Positions 17,735 through 25,957 are shown, counted from the first letter of the stretch. The stretch: DNA of 64,000 bases from Acidobacteriaceae bacterium (GCA_027452245.1 DAIDGW010000108.1:1-64000), one strand, 5' to 3'. Notes: generated by a model not told the origin, from the sequence alone. Made by a program: numbers and translations.

Positions 17735-18427
17735 ATGCTCGATTTCAGCCGCTTTGAATTGCTCACCTTCGATTGCTATGGAACTCTCATCGATTGGGAA
17801 TCCGGGTTATTACCAACGATCACTCAGGTCCTGCGGGCACATGATCGCGAACTCGATCCGGCGACAATCCTTGCCATGTACGCGGAATTCGAACACCTCG
17901 CCCAGAGCGGAGAATACCGCCCTTATCGCGATGTTCTCGCGCATGTAGTCCGCGGTTTTGCAGAGGAACTTGGGTTCACGCCCCATCCCGATGAGATCGA
18001 TTCTCTAGCCCATTCGCTTCCGAACTGGAATCCCTGGCCCGACACCGTCTCCGCACTCCAGCGCCTGAAAACTCGATTTCCCCTCGCCATCATTTCCAAT
18101 ATCGACGACGATCTCTTCGCGCCCACCGCGGCGCGGCTGCAAGTCCACTTCGACGCAGTGATCACTGCTCAGCAGGCACAGGCCTACAAGCCCTCAACGA
18201 AAATTTTCAACCTTGCCTTTGAGCGCTTGAACCTGCCAAGAGATCGCATTCTTCACGTCGCGCAGAGTGTTTATCACGACATCGTTCCCGCGCAGGCCTT
18301 GGGATTGTCAACGGTTTGGGTAAACAGACCATCGGCCCGGCCGGGAGTGGGAGTGGTTAAAACGGCCGAGGCCAAAGCTGATCTGCAGGTATCCAGCTTG
18401 GCCGCGCTGGCAGAGGACGCGATTTGA
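17735..18427 (+). CDS. HAD-family hydrolase, haloacid dehalogenase type II-like
   Basis: A 230-residue cytoplasmic HAD hydrolase. The nucleophile motif is LLTFDCYGTLIDW at residues 8-20 with the catalytic Asp and the DxxGT-like pattern. Motif II is AIISNIDDDLF, the motif III Lys is in AYKPSTKIF and motif IV is VYHDIVPAQALG. The length and the FDCYGTLIDW form match (S)-2-haloacid dehalogenase and related phosphatases. The natural substrate cannot be fixed. TACAAT at 17718-17723 is 11 nt before the ATG with no Shine-Dalgarno. The stop codon lies in the loop of the following terminator hairpin. Confidence 0.88.
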   Translation: MLDFSRFELLTFDCYGTLIDWESGLLPTITQVLRAHDRELDPATILAMYAEFEHLAQSGEYRPYRDVLAHVVRGFAEELGFTPHPDEIDSLAHSLPNWNPWPDTVSALQRLKTRFPLAIISNIDDDLFAPTAARLQVHFDAVITAQQAQAYKPSTKIFNLAFERLNLPRDRILHVAQSVYHDIVPAQALGLSTVWVNRPSARPGVGVVKTAEAKADLQVSSLAALAEDAI

Positions 18428-18446
18428 CGCGTCCTCTATCTTTCCC
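18412..18446 (+). terminator. Terminator hairpin overlapping the HAD gene stop
   Basis: A perfect 10-bp stem (AGAGGACGCG with CGCGTCCTCT) with loop ATTTGA, which holds the TGA stop codon, is followed by ATCTTTCCC. It separates the HAD gene from the convergent regulator. The T-run is imperfect. Confidence 0.75.
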
Positions 18447-18452
18447 TGTAAA

Positions 18453-19142
18453 TTACAAGTTCGCCGGGATCGTGACCACCTTTTTCTGAATGGCCCACAT
18501 GACCAACTCAGCCTTGTTGTGGATGCCCAGCTTGCGCATCAGGTTGAACTTGTGCGCGTCTACGGTCTTGATGCTTACGCCCAGCACACCTGCCGCCGAG
18601 CGTACTGTTTTCCCTTCCGCCAACAGTTTCAGGACTTCCCGTTCGCGTGCCGTGAGCATGCGTTTCCGGCCGCCGGAAAGATCGACCTGCTGATTTCCAT
18701 CGCCTGAGCGATTTGGCATTTCGCAAACGTTGCTCGAATTGCCGTCGCGACTCTTTGACCGCAACATTCGAAGCAACTCGTCAGCCGAGGTCTGCCTCAA
18801 CACGCAATCGCCGCCGATCGACTGCACCGCCGGATCTTCGCGCGCATAAGCGCTCAAGAACACTACTCTGCTCGATGGCGCTTCGCGCAAAAAACTTTGC
18901 TCCGCATCCGCAGCCGACAGTCCGAACGTATTTAGATCCACCAGAACAACATCGGGATGATGCTCGCTGGCTTTTTGCAGCGCCTCGGCTGCATTTTCTG
19001 CTTCCGCAATGACTGTGAAGTCGCGCTCATCTTCCAGCAATCGGCGCAACCCTTGACGAATAAGCACATGATCATGAACCAGAACGCAACGAATTGTGTC
19101 AGCTGGGCTGCTTTCCGCCTGTAGCTGTGCGTGGGGGCACAC
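18453..19142 (-). CDS. NarL/FixJ-type response regulator with degenerate receiver
   Basis: A 229-residue transcription regulator. The N-terminal receiver domain keeps the phospho-acceptor Asp (VVLVDLNTFG) and the Ser (FLSAYARED). The acidic pair reads HDH instead of DDH and the conserved Lys is replaced by Arg (CVLRQTSADEL). The C-terminal LuxR-type helix-turn-helix is complete (LTAREREVLKLLAEG through SIKTVDAHKFNLMRKLG). The start is set at GTG 19142 because AAGGAGG ends 5 nt upstream. A TTG at 19157 also lies in frame but overlaps that Shine-Dalgarno. No partner kinase is adjacent. The changed receiver suggests phosphorylation-independent or altered control. Confidence 0.88.
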   Translation of the reverse strand: MCPHAQLQAESSPADTIRCVLVHDHVLIRQGLRRLLEDERDFTVIAEAENAAEALQKASEHHPDVVLVDLNTFGLSAADAEQSFLREAPSSRVVFLSAYAREDPAVQSIGGDCVLRQTSADELLRMLRSKSRDGNSSNVCEMPNRSGDGNQQVDLSGGRKRMLTAREREVLKLLAEGKTVRSAAGVLGVSIKTVDAHKFNLMRKLGIHNKAELVMWAIQKKVVTIPANL

Positions 19143-19458
19143 AGTTTCCTCCTTCAAGTGGGCCAGAGATATTTATGACTGTGGCGACGGTCGTTCTTGG
19201 CAGAACCACAGACTGGCGGTAATTAGCTTCATTGTAGCGCGGGACGATCGAGACTCGCACACGAATTCTGTGCTTCCGCATGGATTTCACTAATTCCCAT
19301 CTTGCACCTGCATCCACGCCATAAGCAATCTGCAATACCCGGGAGCAGCCACGTTCTGACCTTAGTTCATTGAGAATTCCGCCTCTTTTGAACTAAAAAT
19401 TGTCCTGATTGCTTTGGCGATTGACCCTGGAGGATAATCAGGCATACGCTCCGCGTCG
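19143..19458. other. Divergent intergenic region, no gene seen
   Basis: About 316 bp between the NarL-type regulator and pgsA, which point away from each other, so both promoters should be here. A GGAGG at 19429-19433 lies too far (25 nt) from the first standard in-frame pgsA start. No convincing ORF, repeat or RNA fold was found. Confidence 0.5.
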
Positions 19459-19479
19459 TTGGCCGGAGCCCCGGCACTT

Positions 19480-20160
19480 GTGAATCTGCCCAACTCCATC
19501 ACGCTGAGTCGAATCTGCAGCATTCCCTTGTTGATCTGGATTCTTTCCAGCACTCACTTCAGCAGCTTGCATGGAGAAAAAGAACTGCTCGCTTCCGTCC
19601 TGTTCATCCTCGCTTCCGCTACCGATGGCATCGACGGCTATCTCGCTCGCAAGCGCGGGCAAATCACCACTATCGGCATTCTGCTCGACCCGCTTGCCGA
19701 TAAATTGCTGATCGCAGCTGCATTTGTCACTCTCGTTCAACTGAACCCCTCCTTAGTGCCGGCCTGGATCGCAGTCATCATCATCGGCCGCGAATTCCTG
19801 GTCAGCGGTCTGCGCTCGATCGCGGCTTCCGAAGGTTTCACCATCGAGGCCAGTGAATTGGGCAAGCTCAAGATGGTCGTTCAGATTGTGGCCGTCGTTG
19901 CTGTGATCCTCGATCACCGCTGGAAGGAATGGCCAGTCTACGGCTACTACTTTTTCCCAGTTCACTGGATTGCCTGTGCCGCCATGTGGTTTGTCGTCTG
20001 CGTTTCCCTGATTTCCGCGGTTGATTACTTCGTCGCCTTCTGGTCCAAGATTGATCGTGAAGTCGAAAAGAGCCGCCGTCGCGCCTTTGTGCTCAGCCGT
20101 AAACGCAAGCCACATACGCTGCCACAGCAGGCCAACGGCGGGGTCGCTCCCACCACCTAG
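19480..20160 (+). CDS. pgsA: CDP-diacylglycerol-glycerol-3-phosphate 3-phosphatidyltransferase
   Basis: Integral membrane enzyme making phosphatidylglycerophosphate, the first step to phosphatidylglycerol and cardiolipin. The CDP-alcohol phosphotransferase signature D-G-x2-A-R-x8-G-x3-D-x3-D is complete, from DGYLARKRG to LLDPLADK. Several hydrophobic segments follow. The GTG at 19480 gives the usual family beginning (M)NLPNSITLSR; a TTG at 19459 would add seven residues. Its Arg/Lys-rich C-terminal extension (EKSRRRAFVLSRKRK) is longer than usual. The AMMECR1 gene follows at 13 bp, so the two are probably cotranscribed. Confidence 0.93.
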   Translation: MNLPNSITLSRICSIPLLIWILSSTHFSSLHGEKELLASVLFILASATDGIDGYLARKRGQITTIGILLDPLADKLLIAAAFVTLVQLNPSLVPAWIAVIIIGREFLVSGLRSIAASEGFTIEASELGKLKMVVQIVAVVAVILDHRWKEWPVYGYYFFPVHWIACAAMWFVVCVSLISAVDYFVAFWSKIDREVEKSRRRAFVLSRKRKPHTLPQQANGGVAPTT

Positions 20161-20173
20161 AGAGGGCTCGCCA

Positions 20174-20794
20174 GTGAATTCCCCTCGCCAAACCGCCAGT
20201 GCGCTCCGCTCCAGTGCTGCTTCTACCACTCCCGAATACTCTCGGGCGGAGCGTTTGCTGTTGCTGCGCGTCGCGCACGATTCCATTCTCTCGGCGCTCG
20301 AGGATCGCCCCACATCCACCGAGCCGCCCACGCCGCATTTGGCCCAGCCTCGCGGTGCGTTCACCACTTTGTACTTGCGCGGGGAACTGCGTGGATGCGT
20401 CGGCTACGTGCTTCCGGCCAACTCTGTCTATCGCGCCGTCATCGAAACCGCTCGCGCCGCCGCCTTCTCTGACACCCGTTTCTACCCCGTGACTCATCAG
20501 GAAGCCGCTCAGCTGGAAATCGAACTCAGCATCCTTTCCCCACCCAAACTCATTCGCCCTGAAGACGTCCAGGTCGGGCGCGATGGGCTTTTGATCAGCA
20601 GCCACACATGCCGTGGTCTCCTGCTGCCTCAAGTTCCTATCGAACACGGCTGGGATCGCATTACTTTCCTGGAACAGACTTGTCGCAAAGCGGGCCTGCC
20701 GCTCGAGGCTTGGAAAGGTGACGCGACCATCGAGGCCTTCACCGCTGAGATCTTTGGCGATCGCGAGCTCACACGCCACGCCAATGTCAGCTGA
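20174..20794 (+). CDS. AMMECR1-domain protein (AmmeMemoRadiSam system protein A-like)
   Basis: A 206-residue protein that is almost entirely an AMMECR1 domain. The signature around RGAFTTLYLRGELRGCVGY is followed by AAFSDTRFYPVT and a C-terminal WDRITFLEQTCRKAGLP. The family often neighbours Memo and radical-SAM genes, but neither is present here. The biochemical function of the domain is not established. The frame is open further upstream inside pgsA, but GTG 20174 has GAGAGGG at the right distance and starts just before the domain. It is likely coupled with pgsA. Confidence 0.87.
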   Translation: MNSPRQTASALRSSAASTTPEYSRAERLLLLRVAHDSILSALEDRPTSTEPPTPHLAQPRGAFTTLYLRGELRGCVGYVLPANSVYRAVIETARAAAFSDTRFYPVTHQEAAQLEIELSILSPPKLIRPEDVQVGRDGLLISSHTCRGLLLPQVPIEHGWDRITFLEQTCRKAGLPLEAWKGDATIEAFTAEIFGDRELTRHANVS

Positions 20795-20821
20795 ATCAGA
20801 ATCGCAACCAATCGCCTCGTA

Positions 20822-20855
20822 CAAACAAAAACCGGGAACGGTTTCCCGTTCCCGG
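20822..20855 (-). terminator. Rho-independent terminator of the minus-strand secreted-protein gene
   Basis: A perfect 10-bp stem (CCGGGAACGG with CCGTTCCCGG) has a 4-nt loop. Read on the minus strand it is followed by TTTTTGTTTGT, so it ends the gene at 20881-21834 and may also block the convergent AMMECR1 transcript. Confidence 0.93.
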
Positions 20856-20880
20856 CCGAACTACTCTTTCCTGAAAGAGG

Positions 20881-21834
20881 TTACTGCACTTGATCCAATT
20901 CCACATCATCCCCGGCATGTACATCTTCCTGTGCGAATACGATCATTCCTGTGGCCGTGGTGGGCGTCACTCCAATAATCACGATTTCACCCACCGCTCG
21001 CCGCGGAAGATCGCTCACGTGAACGACCGGTCCCGATGCCTTCGTCAGGATACTGGGCTCCATTACCGGTGTCATCATTTGCGAGTCATCTTCCATGTTC
21101 GCATTGAACGACAGCGAATCGACCGGATCCTTCAGGTCTGCTTCATAGCTTCGCGTGGCGCGGAAATATTCCCCAACCTTTACCCCCTGATTTGCTCCCA
21201 GATTGATATATACCTTTTGTCCAGTGCCCACGACCGTGTCAAAATCCTTCGCCATCACGATGCGGCCGGAGAGTTCCTTCCCAACCGGTTGAAAGCGATC
21301 AAAACGAACCGGCCGATGATATTGAATCGTCTGCTTCTCGGCAAAAGGAACGAGTGTGTCTCCCGGAATGACCGAATCGCAGGAATATTCCACCTGGGCG
21401 ATCGCTATTTTGTGCCTCGTGTCAATCACGCGGATGCGGGCAATTTCCGCGTACGGCTGACCCGTTTGCCTTAGCAGCGCGCTCTCGCCCGGATAACTTT
21501 CATACCGGTTCAGGTCGCGCAAAGCCCGCAGAACTTGATACTGCCCGCCCAGGTTATATCCCGTGCCCTGAAGGTACACGATGTCTCCGCGCACGTACTT
21601 CGTCGTGTTCGGAGTGTCCAGACCACCCGCCACAAACCTCGAGTCAGGCAGCATTTGCTTGCTGATGAAGCCGGCGCAATAGAGATCGGAATACGTAGGC
21701 GTCGTCACCTGCTCGGTCGGGAAACTCACGATTGTGGGCTGAGCTCCATCGGGGGCTGCCGCCGGTGCTTCGGCTGGCGTCTGAGCCCATACCGCCGTCG
21801 CCAGCATTACCAATAACAATCCTGTTTTCTTCAT
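20881..21834 (-). CDS. Secreted protein of unknown function, 317 aa
   Basis: Exported protein with the signal peptide MKKTGLLLVMLATAVWAQ, then an Ala/Pro-rich stretch and a mostly beta-rich body. Near its C-terminus it has VYINLGANQGVKVGEYF and later GEIVIIGVTPTTATGMIVF, a pattern similar to the C-terminal beta domains of FlgT-like and LysM-associated secreted proteins. That resemblance is weak. The start has GGAGGTAAC just upstream of the ATG, which is a strong Shine-Dalgarno. It is a monocistronic unit with its own strong terminator. I do not recognise a characterised homologue. Confidence 0.75.
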   Translation of the reverse strand: MKKTGLLLVMLATAVWAQTPAEAPAAAPDGAQPTIVSFPTEQVTTPTYSDLYCAGFISKQMLPDSRFVAGGLDTPNTTKYVRGDIVYLQGTGYNLGGQYQVLRALRDLNRYESYPGESALLRQTGQPYAEIARIRVIDTRHKIAIAQVEYSCDSVIPGDTLVPFAEKQTIQYHRPVRFDRFQPVGKELSGRIVMAKDFDTVVGTGQKVYINLGANQGVKVGEYFRATRSYEADLKDPVDSLSFNANMEDDSQMMTPVMEPSILTKASGPVVHVSDLPRRAVGEIVIIGVTPTTATGMIVFAQEDVHAGDDVELDQVQ

Positions 21835-22051
21835 GTTACCTCCGGGAAAGGACTCCTTGCGCCTTTTCCCTGTTAAGCGCCTGCAAAGAAAGGCTTCAGC
21901 CGGAAAGTAACAAGCAGGTAAGGGAGGGTCAAGGTTACGAGGGTGTTAGCCGGTCTGGAAAGAAAGTTTTTAACCCTCTCTGTGAATCCTCTGTTGCATC
22001 TGCGGCGAATCAACTGTAATAATTCGCGGTCACTGGCTGCACGTATTTTGC

Positions 22052-23611
22052 ATGAACTCCGCTCCTCTCAGTTACATACCGAGGCTGCTGCCCTCCCGGC
22101 TTCCCCGGGTCTGTGTCGCCGTAACCGGCACAGATCCTGGCCAAATGATTGAAAAGGCAGAGACTCTGGTAAGGGATAACCCCTTCCTTGAGTTCCGCCT
22201 CGACTACCTTTCCAAGCCAGCTCTGGCTTTGCCCCGCATTAAGCGCTTTCTCGAAATGCATCATTACGTTACGGTCATTGCCACCTGCCGGCGGGCGGCC
22301 AATGGTGGCAAATTTCGCGGCTCAATCACCGCCCAGCTCGATCTCCTTTCCAAAGCCGCTTCCGCAGGTTGTCAGCTCATCGATGTGGAACTCCAGACCG
22401 CCAGCAAGTGCAAGCCGGATCAGCTGAAAAAGCTGCGTTCCCGGGCTAGCCTGATCCTCTCCTTCCACGACTTTCACGGGACCAAAAAGCTGGAGCAGAC
22501 GCTTGAGAAGATGCTGGAATATCCGGCCGACATCTACAAACTCGTCAGCACCGCGACCACGCTTTCCGACAACCTGACCATGATTAAGTTCCTCGCAAAA
22601 GAGAGCGACCGGCACTCCCTGGTTTGCATGTGCATGGGAGAGCAGGGAATTATCAGTCGCGTTCTCGGGGTTCGTGCCGGCAGCGTTTTCACCTTCGCAG
22701 CCGCCATCGCGGGCGAACAAACCGCCCCCGGCCAGGTGACCGCTCAGGAGCTTCGGAATATTTATCGCATCGATCACGTCGATGCCGCGACCCGGGTTTA
22801 CGGGGTCGCCGGCGATCCCATCGGCCACTCACTCTCGCCCACAATCATGAATACGGCGTTCCGCCGCGAGAACGTGAATGCCGTCTACCTCGCTCTGCAC
22901 GCCAAGACCGTCAAAGATCTGGTGGCCTGCATCCGTGAGATACCGATTCACGGCGTCAGTGTCACCATGCCGCATAAGGAAACGATCATTCCTTTCCTCG
23001 ACAACACTGACGCGCACACCGCAAAAATCGGCGCATGTAACACCATCGTTCGCGGCCAGGACGGAAAAATCTACGGCTTCAACACCGATACCGCCGGTAT
23101 CGTCCGGCCTCTTGAGCGGCGCCTCAGCGCAATCGAAGGCGCTAAGATCCTCGTCCTTGGCGCCGGGGGAGCAGCTCGCGCCGCCGTCTTCGGATTGAAG
23201 GAACGCGGAGCCGAAGTCTACATCCTCAACCGCAGCGCCGCTCCCGCCAAGAAGCTGGCTCGGCAGGCGCGGGCGCGGACCATCAAACGCGCCGATCTGA
23301 AGAAGCTTACTTTCGACGTAATCATTAACGCCACCCCGGTCGGCATGGGCAATACCCGGGAAACGCCCCTTGAGGAGAAAGAAATCAATGCCCGCTATGT
23401 CTTTGATATGGTTTATGATCCCGCTGAAACCCGCCTCCTGAAACTGGCCCGCGAACGCGGCGCCCAGATCATTCCAGGGATCGAGATGTTCGTTCAGCAA
23501 GCCGCGCGTCAGTTCGAAATCTGGACCGGGAAGCCTGCTCCCGGCGACGAAATGTTGCGCATTGTTCTCCTGGAACTGCAAGAACGTGCACGTGCCCGGG
23601 CTGTGAAATAG
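22052..23611 (+). CDS. aroDE: Bifunctional 3-dehydroquinate dehydratase / shikimate dehydrogenase
   Basis: A fusion of shikimate-pathway steps 3 and 4. Residues about 18-230 are a type I dehydroquinase: His139 in SFHDF and the Schiff-base Lys163 in IYKLVSTA match the E. coli AroD pair. Residues about 249-510 are shikimate dehydrogenase: GDPIGHSLSP at 254-263, the catalytic Lys309 in MPHKE, Asp346 in NTDTAG and the NADP-binding loop GAGGAARA at 370-377. The order AroD-AroE is that known from plants and chlamydiae. At 519 residues both halves are full-length. aroC lies 35 kb away in this window, so the pathway genes are dispersed. Confidence 0.95.
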   Translation: MNSAPLSYIPRLLPSRLPRVCVAVTGTDPGQMIEKAETLVRDNPFLEFRLDYLSKPALALPRIKRFLEMHHYVTVIATCRRAANGGKFRGSITAQLDLLSKAASAGCQLIDVELQTASKCKPDQLKKLRSRASLILSFHDFHGTKKLEQTLEKMLEYPADIYKLVSTATTLSDNLTMIKFLAKESDRHSLVCMCMGEQGIISRVLGVRAGSVFTFAAAIAGEQTAPGQVTAQELRNIYRIDHVDAATRVYGVAGDPIGHSLSPTIMNTAFRRENVNAVYLALHAKTVKDLVACIREIPIHGVSVTMPHKETIIPFLDNTDAHTAKIGACNTIVRGQDGKIYGFNTDTAGIVRPLERRLSAIEGAKILVLGAGGAARAAVFGLKERGAEVYILNRSAAPAKKLARQARARTIKRADLKKLTFDVIINATPVGMGNTRETPLEEKEINARYVFDMVYDPAETRLLKLARERGAQIIPGIEMFVQQAARQFEIWTGKPAPGDEMLRIVLLELQERARARAVK

Positions 23612-23642
23612 TCGCCCTCAGATGCATACATGAAAGAAGAAG

Positions 23643-23706
23643 TTGCATTTTTAGTGCTGCCCAAAGTATTATGCACTTAGGAAATGCAAACTTCACTGTA
23701 TTTCCT
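23643..23706. repeat. Overlapping inverted repeats between aroDE and gvpL/F
   Basis: Two inverted repeats share one arm. TTGCATTT/AAATGCAA (23643-23650 with 23682-23689) encloses AGTGC/GCACT. AGGAAAT/ATTTCCT (23679-23685 with 23700-23706) uses the same bases, so both hairpins cannot form together. It may be a terminator for aroDE or a switchable leader for the next gene; no T-tract follows. Confidence 0.5.
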
Positions 23707-23831
23707 GAGTAATGGTGACCCTGTACCGCCCGTTAATCTTCCAGATTCACCAAGTTCAGCTTTGGCGAAAGCTTAAACACTAATGAGGGGCGGTTCTCTA
23801 CGCCTCCCTACCCGGTTCGGAGAGGTTCAAC

Positions 23832-24578
23832 ATGGCGTGGTACGCGTATTGCCTTACCGAGCATCAAACTCTCCCAAATGGAACCCGCACTCGCCGTCCT
23901 TTTTTGATGGAAGGCGTTCAGGGGGTCAATGGCGCTTCAGTTCTCAGCTATCCGAGCGGCGAGTTTGCCGTCGTGGTCAGTGAGTTCGATCACGCGGCGG
24001 GGGAACTCGACCAGAAAGCGGCCATCGAGCACGCTCGTGTTGTCAGTGCGTGCTTTCGCAATTCCACCGTGCTTCCCTTTAAATTCGGAACCATCTTCGA
24101 CAGTGATGACGCCCTGCGACAGGCCGTGCGCGTCAACCGCCGGGCTTTCGGGCAAAGCGTTGCCAGACTCCGCGGCAAGGCCGAGATGCACATCAAACTC
24201 GTCGTCCGCGATGGTTCGCTCCGCGAAGCCATGATTGACGTCGAACTTCCGCCGACCGTTGGCGGCGACTACCTTGCCAAGCTGCGCGAAAAGGCGTCGC
24301 GCGAGCGTGAACGCCAGACCAAGGCGCGAGCGCTCTCGGTTCAGGTGCACAAGCTGTTCAATCCTTTGGAAGAAGAGATCAGCTGCAAGAAAGTTGCCCC
24401 CGAAGGAATGCTGATCGATATCGCCCATCTGATTGATTCCAAAAGCATTGAGAAATACCAGAACCGCTACAACACCGCCACCAAGCAGCTCAAGAACTGC
24501 CAGGTCGCCATGAGCGGACCTTGGCCCCCATACCACTTCCTGCCCGGTAAGCTGCGAACGGTGACCGGGAACAGCTAG
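23832..24578 (+). CDS. GvpL/GvpF-family gas vesicle protein homologue (orphan)
   Basis: A 248-residue cytoplasmic protein with the layout of GvpL/GvpF. It has an N-terminal MAWYAYCLTE strand and the family hallmark LPFKFGTIFDSDDALRQ around residues 77-93. Then follow KAEMHIKLVVRDG, a charged helical stretch (KLREKASRERERQTKA) and a C-terminal second ferredoxin-like half. In gas-vesicle clusters such proteins bind the shell during assembly, but no gvpA or other gvp gene is present in this window. A GAGAGG Shine-Dalgarno precedes the ATG. The orphan setting argues for either a remote cluster or a different role. Confidence 0.85.
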   Translation: MAWYAYCLTEHQTLPNGTRTRRPFLMEGVQGVNGASVLSYPSGEFAVVVSEFDHAAGELDQKAAIEHARVVSACFRNSTVLPFKFGTIFDSDDALRQAVRVNRRAFGQSVARLRGKAEMHIKLVVRDGSLREAMIDVELPPTVGGDYLAKLREKASRERERQTKARALSVQVHKLFNPLEEEISCKKVAPEGMLIDIAHLIDSKSIEKYQNRYNTATKQLKNCQVAMSGPWPPYHFLPGKLRTVTGNS

Positions 24579-24955
24579 TCTCAATCTGGACCGGTCTCAG
24601 GAATCGGTCCAGACAAATTCCCCCCAAAGAAATACCCATCAGTCAATGTGCATTGTTCTGCATTTTTTCCCCGACGGAATATTCCCCATCCGAGGTGCCA
24701 AGACCTCTATCCCATAGAAGTAACTCCTCAAATTTGCAATCACTTACAACGAGACGTGATTCCAATCACGTAAAAATACCGCTTTGGCTTCGGAAGTGCT
24801 TTAGTACGAGGTACGAAAGAGGCCGCAACCTCAATGAGCTGTATAACCTTCACTCTCTTCCAACATTCACTACGTTTCCCGCAGTACCGTTCTGGCTGGC
24901 GGAACGGTCTCCTGCTTTGCCTTTCCTGACCACCTACCAACTCGCCTCTTGAACT
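24579..24955 (+). ncRNA. Structured non-coding stretch behind gvpL/F (3' UTR or small RNA candidate)
   Basis: No credible protein gene lies in this 377-bp stretch. It holds several inverted repeats: TCTGGACCG/CGGTCCAGA (24585-24613), a perfect 18-bp palindrome ACGTGATT-CC-AATCACGT (24754-24771) and ACCGTTC/GAACGGT (24886-24908). It ends in a strong plus-strand terminator. Either gvpL/F has a long structured 3' UTR or a separate RNA is made here. No known RNA family was recognised. Confidence 0.4.
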
Positions 24956-24984
24956 GTGGCCCCGAAAATGGGGCCACTTTTTAT
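24956..24984 (+). terminator. Rho-independent terminator
   Basis: A perfect 8-bp stem (GTGGCCCC with GGGGCCAC) with loop GAAAAT is followed by TTTTTAT. The T-tract is only on the plus strand, so it ends rightward transcription; the next gene is on the minus strand. Confidence 0.92.
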
Positions 24985-25021
24985 TTCTTCCCGGCCCCAG
25001 CTGCTTATCACGCCAGCAATC

Positions 25022-25957
25022 TCATCCCTCTCGAATGCCCGCCACGCCCATGAGCCGTCCGGTTTTCCCTCTCTCCGCTCGGTAAGAGAATAAGAGTTCG
25101 CTATTGCAGTTTGTACACAGCGACGACGATTCGATATATCGTGCGCGGACGCCCGCCCCCAGCAGCTGCTGGCGGTTGGCTTTAGCCAGATCAAGAAAGA
25201 TTTTTTTGGGCAGAACACTATGCCCCGGCGCTCGCGCCGTCAGAAACAGCAGCGGATACTTCTCGCGCACCGGATCAGAATCTTTCACCTCGTGGAACAA
25301 ACTCGCGCCATACGAGAATTGCGCCTCAAACTTGCTCCTGATTTCCTCTCCCACCTCGTAGCAGCAGCTATGAATCCCCGGCCCGATCGCCGCCCGTAGG
25401 TCACTGGCCCTGCTTCCAAAGTGCAGCCGCATAGCTCCGACGCCCTTCTCCACAATCCTCCGGAACGTCCCCCGCCACCCAGCATGGAAGACTCCAATGG
25501 CCCGTTTCTTAGGATCAACGAGAATGACCGGAAGACAATCCGCCGCCTGGACTCCCAACAGCAAGCACGCCTGATTCGTAATCAGTCCGTCGCCGGCTTG
25601 AATCTCTCCATCCGCGCCGCTGACAAACCGGATAACGTCGGAATGCACTTGCCGCAGCGTCACGATCGGCCAAAGGCCTGACGGTTTCCCTCCCCGGTGG
25701 TTCGCGCCATTTCTCCTGTGCGACATGCTGTGGGTCGCGCCCACCTGCTGGAGAAAAATCTGGCGGTTCCGTTCTACGGCTGGCTTCTTATCGTCCTTGG
25801 TGAATCCCAGGTTGAGATCGCCCGGGCGATAAGCGCGGGAGACCCCTCCCAGACGCGTCGAGAAGCCGTGGATCAGCCACGGAAATTCCTTCAGCACCTC
25901 CGCCTGGAGAATCTTCAATTTGTCTGTATTTTTCGTTGCAGGGACCCGATTCGGCAC
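25022..25957 (-). CDS. pgeF: PgeF/YfiH-family protein (multi-copper polyphenol oxidase fold; purine nucleosidase-type activity)
   Basis: A 311-residue protein of the YfiH family, annotated either as polyphenol oxidase or as a peptidoglycan-editing factor/purine nucleoside phosphorylase. The metal-site motifs are present: a His in TLRQVHSD, the Cys in ADCLPV, the His in HAGWRG, and GPGIHSCCYEVG. A short insertion rich in His, Arg and Gly (HSMSHRRNGANHRGGK) precedes the first motif and is not usual. Its end points toward the GvpL side terminator, but no minus-strand T-tract is seen after its stop. Confidence 0.88.
   Translation of the reverse strand: MPNRVPATKNTDKLKILQAEVLKEFPWLIHGFSTRLGGVSRAYRPGDLNLGFTKDDKKPAVERNRQIFLQQVGATHSMSHRRNGANHRGGKPSGLWPIVTLRQVHSDVIRFVSGADGEIQAGDGLITNQACLLLGVQAADCLPVILVDPKKRAIGVFHAGWRGTFRRIVEKGVGAMRLHFGSRASDLRAAIGPGIHSCCYEVGEEIRSKFEAQFSYGASLFHEVKDSDPVREKYPLLFLTARAPGHSVLPKKIFLDLAKANRQQLLGAGVRARYIESSSLCTNCNSELLFSYRAERGKTGRLMGVAGIREG

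Noticed and set aside
24653-24952. A 99-codon plus-strand frame in the gvpL/F-PgeF gap
   Set aside because: Low-complexity composition, no standard Shine-Dalgarno and no recognisable pattern; the hairpins in the region fit an RNA better.
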